DNA from: Lachnospiraceae bacterium UBA2860
GTDB taxonomy: Bacteria > Bacillota > Clostridia > Lachnospirales > Lachnospiraceae
Direction of reading: 5' to 3'
Assembly (NCBI GenBank): GCA_002350625.1
Contig: DEFE01000045.1
Span: 2,218 to 12,488 of the forward strand
DNA length: 10,271 bases
The position numbers and the translations under genes are program-made. The notes under the pieces are model-generated. The model saw nothing but the letters and a program-made list of their open reading frames with translations, was not told the origin of the DNA and did not search any database. Positions 6,154 to 10,271 of the stretch are shown piece after piece (position 1 is the first letter of the stretch; the number at the start of each line of letters is the position of its first letter).

Positions 6154-6170
6154 GTAGTTTTAAAAACTAC
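6154..6170. promoter_or_regulatory. Upstream operator of the haemolysin-III gene
   Basis: GTAGTTTTAAAAACTAC is an inverted repeat with 8-base arms around one central base. It ends 9 bases before the -35 box. The 15-base sequence from 6153 recurs exactly at 6221 on the other side of the promoter, which supports a regulator-binding role. The regulator is not identified; a MarR-, TetR- or GntR-type dimer would fit. Confidence 0.65.
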
Positions 6171-6179
6171 ATCGGGGTA

Positions 6180-6208
6180 TTGACAGGGCCAGGAGGCACA
6201 CGTATAAT
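6180..6208 (+). promoter_or_regulatory. Consensus sigma-A promoter of the haemolysin-III gene
   Basis: TTGACA (6180-6185), exactly 17 bases, then TATAAT (6203-6208): a full consensus match. Such a strong promoter flanked by palindromes is normally held in check by a repressor. Confidence 0.92.
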
Positions 6209-6210
6209 GG

Positions 6211-6236
6211 AACTACATTAAGTAGTTTTAAAAACC
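6211..6236. promoter_or_regulatory. Downstream operator of the haemolysin-III gene
   Basis: AACTAC (6211-6216) and GTAGTT (6222-6227) form an inverted repeat around the predicted transcription start. The right arm is also the first half of a second copy of the upstream site (GTAGTTTTAAAAAC, 6222-6235), so three half-sites overlap here. Confidence 0.6.
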
Positions 6237-6269
6237 AGATGTGTACAGACGGCTGAAAGGAGGACCGGC

Positions 6270-7004
6270 ATGACAGGCACGGCGGAAATGGCTGACAAGA
6301 GAGTGAAGAGGGAGATGACCAGATTCGGCAGAAGACCGGAGACAGTGTCTTTAAACATCCGCGAGCCGGGCTCGGCGCTCACGCACTTCGCGGCGCTCAT
6401 CCTTCTGTCGGCAGGCGCGGCCCCGCTGCTCATGCGGGCGGCCCGCTTCGGGTCCGCGTATACCGTGGCCGGGATGGTCGTGTTCCTCATGACGAGCTGC
6501 GTGCTCTACGCGGCGAGTACGGCGTACCACACGGTCGTCGCGGGGTACGAGGTGACGACTGTCCTCCGGAAGATTGACCATATGTCGATCTCGCTCATGA
6601 TCGCCGGCACCTACACGCCCGTCTGCCTGACCTGCTTAAGAGACACGGTCGGCATCCCGCTCCTCATCGCGATCTGGGCGATGGCCGCGGCCGGCGTCAT
6701 GTTCAAGCTCTTCTGGGTGACCTGCCCGAAGTTCCTCTCCTCCGCGCTCTATATCGGGATGGGGTGGCTGTGCGTCTTCGCGATGCGGGCGATCGTGCGG
6801 GAGCTCACGACGGAGGCATTTTTGTGGCTGCTTGCCGGCGGGCTTTTCTATACGGTCGGCGCTGTGATCTATGCGCTGCACCCGAAGAAATTCGACGCGA
6901 AGCACATCTACTTCGGGTCGCACGAAATCTTCCATGTGTTTATTATGCTGGGGACGCTTTGCCACTATATTCTGATGAGTAAGTGCATCGTGTTTGCCGG
7001 CTGA
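6270..7004 (+). CDS. Haemolysin III / PAQR-family integral membrane protein
   Basis: This 244-residue protein has about seven hydrophobic helices after a basic N-terminal tail of some 30 residues. The family motifs are clear: EPGSALTHF (residues 32-40), ASTAYHT (S83, H87), LRKIDHMSISLMIAGTYTP (D103) and GSHEIFHVFIMLGTLCHYI (H218, H222). The conserved Ser, Asp and His residues form the zinc site of PAQR proteins, which resembles that of alkaline ceramidases, so a membrane-lipid hydrolase or lipid-homeostasis role is more likely than haemolysis. AAAGGAGG at 6256-6263, 6 bases before ATG 6270, sets the start. The gene is transcribed alone from a consensus promoter bracketed by repeated operators, so expression is probably induced by a specific signal. 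It converges with the diguanylate cyclase gene with only 12 bases between stop codons and no obvious terminator there. Confidence 0.9.
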   Translation: MTGTAEMADKRVKREMTRFGRRPETVSLNIREPGSALTHFAALILLSAGAAPLLMRAARFGSAYTVAGMVVFLMTSCVLYAASTAYHTVVAGYEVTTVLRKIDHMSISLMIAGTYTPVCLTCLRDTVGIPLLIAIWAMAAAGVMFKLFWVTCPKFLSSALYIGMGWLCVFAMRAIVRELTTEAFLWLLAGGLFYTVGAVIYALHPKKFDAKHIYFGSHEIFHVFIMLGTLCHYILMSKCIVFAG

Positions 7005-7016
7005 CATAAAACCAGC

Positions 7017-8126
7017 TTAGAAAATGACGCGGTTCCGCCCGCTCTGCTTCCCGAGATAGAGCTTCTCGTCCGCTTCCTTGATGGTCTTCGTGAAGTCCGG
7101 GCCGGCGTCGTATTCGGAGACGCCGAAGGTCATCGTGATGCTGATGTCCGTTCCCTTGAAGTCGAAGGAGCGCTTCGCGAGCCGGTGCAGGAAGGTGTCG
7201 AGCTCGGTGAACACTTCGTCGCCGTTGAGATCGATGAAGACGAGCAGGAATTCCTCGCCGCCCCAGCGGGAGACGAGCCCGCGGTCACCCATGAAGGCGA
7301 CCAGAAGGTCGGATATGTCGCGCAGGATGAGATCGCCTGCGTCGTGCCCGTAGGTGTCGTTGACTTTTTTGAAGAAGTCGATGTCGCCCATGGCGACGGT
7401 GACGATCCGGGAATCGGCGGTCCCGGTAAGGGCGGCGATGCCGGCCAGCTGCTCCCGCATGTTTCTGCGGTTTGCAAGGCCCGTCAGCGGGTCCGTGCCG
7501 GCGTCGTCCTTCAGCTTGGCGTTGTACATGACGAGCTCGTGCTCGGAGTCCAGGGAGACTTCCGCGATGACGAGCCCGATCGCGGAGATCGAGAGGACGA
7601 AGAAGATCTCGTTGCCGAGAATGATCTGGATGCTGCCCGCGATGATGCGGTCGTTCAGCACGCCCGAGAGGGGGCCGTGGATACAGACTTCGAGAAGAAT
7701 GACCAGCACGAGCGCGATGAGACAGAACAGCCGCTTCTGCGGCGTTCCGAGCCTCGAGTTAAAGAGCAGGAGCAGGAGCGCCGTGTACAGAAGATACTGG
7801 AAGCCCAGGTCCCAGCCGAACATGAAGGTCGGAACGATGGCGCCAAGAAGCAGCATGATGATGACGGTGATGAAGATCGGGCGCACCGGCTTTGAGAGAA
7901 GATTCCTGAACAGCAGAAGGCCGGCAAATGTCCCGATGAAGAATACACTGGAGTAGGCCCGCTTCGTGAAGACAAGCATCATAAATCCCATACTCAGCGA
8001 ATACGGGATAATGAGAAGGCAGATATAGCGCAGAATCACCACCAGCGTCTTGGGATCATTTTCGACGCCGTTTGGCTTTTCCATCCATGTTTTAAAAGCG
8101 GAAAAAAATGAGGGTTCCTGCTCCAT
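7017..8126 (-). CDS. Membrane-bound GGDEF-domain diguanylate cyclase
   Basis: This 369-residue protein would make cyclic di-GMP from two GTP. Residues about 28-190 contain roughly six hydrophobic helices with short loops, an integral membrane sensor of unknown ligand. A short linker (DSEHELVMYNAKLKDDAG) leads into a GGDEF domain at about 208-369. That domain has DPLTGLANRRNM, the metal-binding GDIDFFKKVNDTYGHDAGD (D248), and an intact active site RWGGEEF (289-293). The inhibitory RxxD site, normally five residues before GGEEF, is absent: those residues are GDRG (280-283). The enzyme should therefore escape product inhibition at that site. AGGA just before ATG 8126 is a weak ribosome binding site, and AAGGA is slightly further out. 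Transcription probably starts at the extended -10 at 8173-8181. It is transcribed divergently from the thioredoxin operon. Confidence 0.9.
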   Translation of the reverse strand: MEQEPSFFSAFKTWMEKPNGVENDPKTLVVILRYICLLIIPYSLSMGFMMLVFTKRAYSSVFFIGTFAGLLLFRNLLSKPVRPIFITVIIMLLLGAIVPTFMFGWDLGFQYLLYTALLLLLFNSRLGTPQKRLFCLIALVLVILLEVCIHGPLSGVLNDRIIAGSIQIILGNEIFFVLSISAIGLVIAEVSLDSEHELVMYNAKLKDDAGTDPLTGLANRRNMREQLAGIAALTGTADSRIVTVAMGDIDFFKKVNDTYGHDAGDLILRDISDLLVAFMGDRGLVSRWGGEEFLLVFIDLNGDEVFTELDTFLHRLAKRSFDFKGTDISITMTFGVSEYDAGPDFTKTIKEADEKLYLGKQSGRNRVIF

Positions 8127-8159
8127 GATTCCTGATAGTCCTTAGTTATTTCTGTAGAC

Positions 8160-8181
8160 ATACAGTGTATATATTGTAGCA
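8160..8181 (-). promoter_or_regulatory. Extended -10 promoter of the diguanylate cyclase gene, with palindrome at the start site
   Basis: On the minus strand TGC precedes TACAAT (8173-8178), an extended -10; I see no good -35. About seven bases downstream, where transcription should begin, ATACAGTGTAT (8160-8170) is a perfect palindrome around one central base, a plausible operator. Confidence 0.5.
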
Positions 8182-8188
8182 TAAAGCT

Positions 8189-8209
8189 CCTCGCGTAGCG
8201 AGGTTTTTT
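8189..8209 (+). terminator. Short plus-strand terminator-like hairpin in the divergent region
   Basis: CCTCGC (8189-8194) pairs with GCGAGG (8198-8203) around GTA, and six T follow. It has the form of a rho-independent terminator reading rightwards, yet no plus-strand gene lies directly upstream. It could stop antisense transcripts coming through the diguanylate cyclase gene from the strong promoter at 6180, or end a very short RNA. Confidence 0.5.
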
Positions 8210-8311
8210 GCTCGATTTGTGACAATCATGTGACGCAAATGCCTCCCGCGGGCGCTTGTCCGCCTGCGCCTGACCTCGTGACATTTTCTCCCGGCAAAAC
8301 ATTGTTTTTTG

Positions 8312-8340
8312 TTGACAAAAGGAAAAAGATTGAGTATATT
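8312..8340 (+). promoter_or_regulatory. Promoter of the thioredoxin reductase operon
   Basis: TTGACA (8312-8317), a 17-base spacer, then TATATT (8335-8340). Transcription should start near 8347. The -10 is covered by the OhrR-box-like palindrome at 8335-8349. Confidence 0.8.
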
Positions 8341-8355
8341 TAAATTGTAAACAAT
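8335..8355. promoter_or_regulatory. Putative OhrR operator over the -10 of the trxB operon
   Basis: TATATTTAAATTGTA (8335-8349) matches the Bacillus OhrR box as I remember it, TACAATTAAATTGTA, at 13 of 15 positions; the right half is exact. It covers the -10 box and start site, ideal for repression. An overlapping palindrome, ATTGT-AA-ACAAT (8344-8355), adds a second inverted half-site. The operon encodes an OhrR homologue, so autoregulation is likely but inferred. Confidence 0.6.
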
Positions 8356-8390
8356 CAAATTTTGCTTTCACTTTTTTCAGGAGTCAGCGT

Positions 8391-9302
8391 ATGAGCGACA
8401 TCATTATCATCGGGGCCGGCACGGCCGGTCTGTCCGCCGCCATTTACGCGCTGCGCGCGGGCAAAAGCGTTCTGATCTTCGAGGGTCTGTCCGTGGGCGG
8501 GCAGATCATCAACACGCCGGATGTCGAGAATTATCCGGGCATCGCCCACACGTCGGGCTTTGAATTCGCGAACGGGCTTTTCGAGCAGGCGAAGTCCTTC
8601 GGCGCCGAGCTGAAGCGCGAGGCCGTGAAGGAGCTGATTGACGAAGGCGCTGTCAAGCGCGTGAAGACCGATAAAGGCGAGTACGAGGCGAAGGCGGTGA
8701 TTCTGGCCACCGGCGCGAAGAACCGCCCGCTGGGGCTTGAGAGAGAGCAGGAGATGGTCGGCAGAGGCGTTTCCTACTGCGCCACCTGCGACGGGATGTT
8801 TTACCGCGGGAAGGACGTGGCGGTCGCCGGCGGCGGCAACACGGCCCTCGAGGACGCGCAGTTCCTCTCCGGATACTGCAATCATGTGTATCTGATCCAC
8901 CGGCGGGACGCTTTCCGCGGCGATCAGAAGAATGTGTCTCTCCTTCAGGCGCGCGACAATGTGGAGTTCGTCTTAAATGCCAATGTCACCGCTCTCGAAG
9001 GCGAGAAGAGAGTAGAAGGCGTCACGGTCACCGATAAGTTCAGCGGTGAGACGCGGACGCTGGCGGTCTCGGGTCTCTTCATCGCGGTCGGCCAGATGCC
9101 GGCGAACGAGGCATTTGCGAATGTTGTGAAGCTTGACGACAAAGGCTACATCGTGGCGGATGAATCCTGCACGACCGGGACGCCGGGGATCTTCGCGGCG
9201 GGCGACTGCAGGACTAAAGAAGTGCGCCAGCTCACGACGGCGGCAGCGGACGGAGCCGTCGCGGCCCTGGCGGCAGGAAAGTATATCGATAGTCTGGCAT
9301 AA
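8391..9302 (+). CDS. trxB: Thioredoxin reductase (NADPH, FAD)
   Basis: This 303-residue flavoenzyme transfers electrons from NADPH through FAD and a disulfide to thioredoxin in the cytoplasm. The FAD-binding Rossmann motif is GAGTAG (8-13), with VGGQI and ENYPG following. The redox centre is C130-A-T-C133. The NADPH domain shows GGGNTALEDA (147 onward) and HRRDAFRG with H170, R171, R172 and R176, the residues that choose NADPH over NADH in E. coli TrxB. The C-terminal FAD contact is GIFAAGDC. Length is normal for low-molecular-weight reductases (about 305-320). AGGAG at 8379-8383, 7 bases upstream, sets the start. It is the first gene of a three-gene operon with a peroxide-sensing repressor and thioredoxin, so the enzyme and its substrate protein are produced together. 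The presence of HRR argues against a ferredoxin-dependent flavin thioredoxin reductase. Confidence 0.95.
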   Translation: MSDIIIIGAGTAGLSAAIYALRAGKSVLIFEGLSVGGQIINTPDVENYPGIAHTSGFEFANGLFEQAKSFGAELKREAVKELIDEGAVKRVKTDKGEYEAKAVILATGAKNRPLGLEREQEMVGRGVSYCATCDGMFYRGKDVAVAGGGNTALEDAQFLSGYCNHVYLIHRRDAFRGDQKNVSLLQARDNVEFVLNANVTALEGEKRVEGVTVTDKFSGETRTLAVSGLFIAVGQMPANEAFANVVKLDDKGYIVADESCTTGTPGIFAAGDCRTKEVRQLTTAAADGAVAALAAGKYIDSLA

Positions 9303-9319
9303 AGAAAAGAGGCAGAAAA

Positions 9320-9754
9320 ATGGACAAGTATGATTGCTTGAAACTGGAAAATCAGCTCTGTTTCCCGCTCTACGCATGCTCTAAGGAAATCGTGCGGAAG
9401 TACACGCCGTTTCTGAATGCGCTGGATTTGACCTACACGCAGTACATCGCGCTCATGGTGCTCTGGGAGAAGAAAGAGACGACGGTGAGCGAGCTCGGGC
9501 GCTGCCTGTATCTCGATTCTGGCACGCTCACGCCGCTTCTCAAGAAGCTTGAGTCGAAGGGGCTGCTCACGCGGAAGCGCTCGGCGGAAGACGAGCGGAC
9601 CGTCATCGTCACGGTGACCGACGCGGGCATGGCCCTTCGGGAGAAGGCGCTTGAGATCCCGCCGCAGGTCGGGTCCTGCGTGCGGCTCTCCAAGGAAGAC
9701 GCGGAAGAGCTTTACCGGCTCTGCTACCAGATACTCGGAACCATTTCGGAATAA
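9320..9754 (+). CDS. ohrR: OhrR-type MarR-family organic-peroxide-sensing repressor
   Basis: This 144-residue dimeric DNA-binding protein resembles B. subtilis OhrR closely (LENQLCF, LYLDSGTLTP, TRKRSxEDER). The sensor Cys is C14, equivalent to Bs C15; Y28 and Y39 match the two tyrosines (Y29 and Y40 in Bs) that contact it. The winged helix-turn-helix spans about 54-100, with recognition helix LDSGTLTPLLKKLESKG and wing KRSAEDERTVIVTVT. Oxidation of the sensor Cys by organic peroxide or hypochlorite releases DNA. There are six Cys in all (6, 14, 20, 62, 120, 135). C120 lies about where two-Cys OhrR proteins carry their resolving Cys, so an intersubunit disulfide with C14 is possible. AGAGG at 9308-9312, 7 bases from ATG 9320, sets the start. 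It lies 17 bases after trxB and 44 before trxA; no ohr peroxidase gene is present here, so its target is probably this thioredoxin operon. Confidence 0.9.
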   Translation: MDKYDCLKLENQLCFPLYACSKEIVRKYTPFLNALDLTYTQYIALMVLWEKKETTVSELGRCLYLDSGTLTPLLKKLESKGLLTRKRSAEDERTVIVTVTDAGMALREKALEIPPQVGSCVRLSKEDAEELYRLCYQILGTISE

Positions 9755-9798
9755 CAGGAAAACAGTGGATTTATAAACGAAAACAGGAGGAAAAGAAG

Positions 9799-10110
9799 AT
9801 GGCACTTATCAAACTTACATCCGACAACTTTCAGACTGAAGTTATGCAGAGCGAGCAGCCGGTGCTGATCGATTTCTGGGCGAGCTGGTGCGGCCCCTGC
9901 AAGATGCTCTCACCGGTCGTCGAAGAGATCGCTGAGGAAGTCACCGACTTCAAAGTCGCGAGCTGCAACGTCGACGACGAGATGGACCTCGCGTCCGAGT
10001 TCGGCGTCCAGTCCATTCCGACCCTCGTCGTGATCAAGAACGGCGAAGAGGCGGACCGCAGCGTCGGCGTCATCTCCAAGGAAGAAATCCTTTCGCTCGT
10101 GAGAGGCTGA
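9799..10110 (+). CDS. trxA: Thioredoxin
   Basis: This 103-residue cytoplasmic disulfide reductase has the canonical active site W30-C31-G32-P33-C34-K35, the buried D25 in IDFWASW, and the cis-proline P74 in QSIPTL. Length and fold order are those of a standard thioredoxin, and it lacks a signal peptide. One extra Cys (C56, in ASCNVDD) lies away from the active site. AGGAGG at 9785-9790, 8 bases before ATG 9799, is the strongest ribosome binding site in the operon, fitting a need for more thioredoxin than reductase. It is the last gene of the trxB-ohrR-trxA operon. It is reduced by the upstream reductase and would supply peroxidases, ribonucleotide reductase and other thiol enzymes. Regulation by the OhrR-like repressor would raise thioredoxin under peroxide or thiol stress. 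Confidence 0.96.
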   Translation: MALIKLTSDNFQTEVMQSEQPVLIDFWASWCGPCKMLSPVVEEIAEEVTDFKVASCNVDDEMDLASEFGVQSIPTLVVIKNGEEADRSVGVISKEEILSLVRG

Positions 10111-10138
10111 AAAAAACAGGGGGCGACCCCTGTTTTTT
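10111..10138. terminator. Bidirectional intrinsic terminator after trxA
   Basis: CAGGGG (10117-10122) pairs with CCCCTG (10127-10132) around GCGA. Six A lie before the stem and six T after it, so the A/T runs extend the stem and the element can work on both strands. It starts directly after the trxA stop codon. Confidence 0.93.
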
Positions 10139-10150
10139 ATGTCAACTAAT

Positions 10151-10183
10151 ATGACAGGGGGTCAGACCCTCTGTCATGTTTTT
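10151..10183. terminator. Second hairpin between convergent genes, REP-like
   Basis: ATGACAGGGGGT (10151-10162) pairs with ACCCTCTGTCAT (10166-10177) around CAG, with a single G-T wobble, and a T-run follows (10179-10183). It shares ACAGGGGG and GACCC with the terminator just upstream, so the two look like relatives or a repeated extragenic palindrome. Confidence 0.75.
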
Positions 10184-10194
10184 ATAGTCTTAGT

Positions 10195-10271
10195 CTAATA
10201 GTTCACGCAGCTTCCGCCATACGTCCTCACCTCCTCCTCTTGCTCCGCCTGCAGTCTGCAGAGCGATTTCA
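10195..10271 (-). CDS. C-terminal fragment of an unidentified minus-strand gene
   Basis: A minus-strand frame enters from the right edge and stops with TAG at 10195-10197. The visible 24 residues end in QEEEVRTYGGSCVNY. Its third-position G/C (18 of 24 codons) fits the other genes of this window better than the alternative open frame that stops at 10190 (11 of 26). Too little is present to name a family. It would be convergent with the thioredoxin operon and share its terminators. Confidence 0.35.
   Translation of the reverse strand, partial: KSLCRLQAEQEEEVRTYGGSCVNY

Noticed and set aside
7185..7895. Plus-strand frame opposite the diguanylate cyclase
   Set aside because: Very rich in Glu, Asp, Val and Arg, as expected for the complement of a biased membrane/GGDEF gene. 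The minus strand has intact GGEEF and membrane helices.
9146..9805. Minus-strand frame across the end of trxB and ohrR
   Set aside because: It crosses two well-supported genes, and no known motif is visible in its translation.
10190..10271. Alternative minus-strand frame stopping at 10190
   Set aside because: Both frames are open at the edge, but this one has low third-position G/C (11 of 26 codons) compared with 18 of 24 in the frame ending at 10195. The choice is tentative because the fragment is so short.

Overview
This window looks like chromosomal DNA of a fairly GC-rich Firmicute, most likely a Lachnospiraceae- or Clostridiales-type anaerobe. The signs are strong Shine-Dalgarno sites (AGGAGG, AAGGAG), sigma-A promoters with near-perfect TTGACA/TATAAT boxes in AT-rich islands, strong G/C third-position bias, and gene families typical of that group: a ROK-type XylR, an OhrR of Bacillus type, and a DUF4867 protein beside an L-fucose-isomerase-family enzyme. 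The assignment is inferred from gene content only. No rRNA, tRNA, CRISPR, prophage or insertion sequence was seen.

Layout. Positions 1-260 hold the N-terminal part of a minus-strand membrane-anchored protein that has no ATG start. A ROK repressor (407-1552, +) follows, then a textbook promoter with an inverted-repeat operator (1572-1646) driving a four-gene set: a xylulokinase-like FGGY kinase (1697-3166), a small two-helix membrane protein with 11-residue repeats (3215-3730), an L-fucose/L-arabinose-isomerase-family enzyme (3767-5251) and a DUF4867 protein (5329-5964). This set ends at an intrinsic terminator (6025-6062). Reading the genes together, the isomerase would make a ketose from an aldose, the kinase would phosphorylate it, and the repressor would sense sugar. 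No classical xylose isomerase (XylA), aldolase or transporter is present, so the sugar is not settled; a pentose such as D-arabinose or D-xylose is more likely than L-fucose.

The 3' end of the DUF4867 gene carries a recent-looking duplication. The terminator is followed by two further 40-bp terminator-like repeats. A perfect TTGACA-17-TATAAT promoter flanked by matching operators then drives a haemolysin-III/PAQR-family membrane protein (6270-7004). It converges on a minus-strand membrane diguanylate cyclase (7017-8126).

From a divergent control region (8127-8390) runs a thiol-redox operon: thioredoxin reductase (8391-9302), an OhrR/MarR peroxide-sensing repressor (9320-9754) and thioredoxin (9799-10110). 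An OhrR-box-like palindrome lies on the -10 element of this operon. Two related hairpin terminators (10111-10183) separate it from the tail of an unidentified minus-strand gene (10195-10271).
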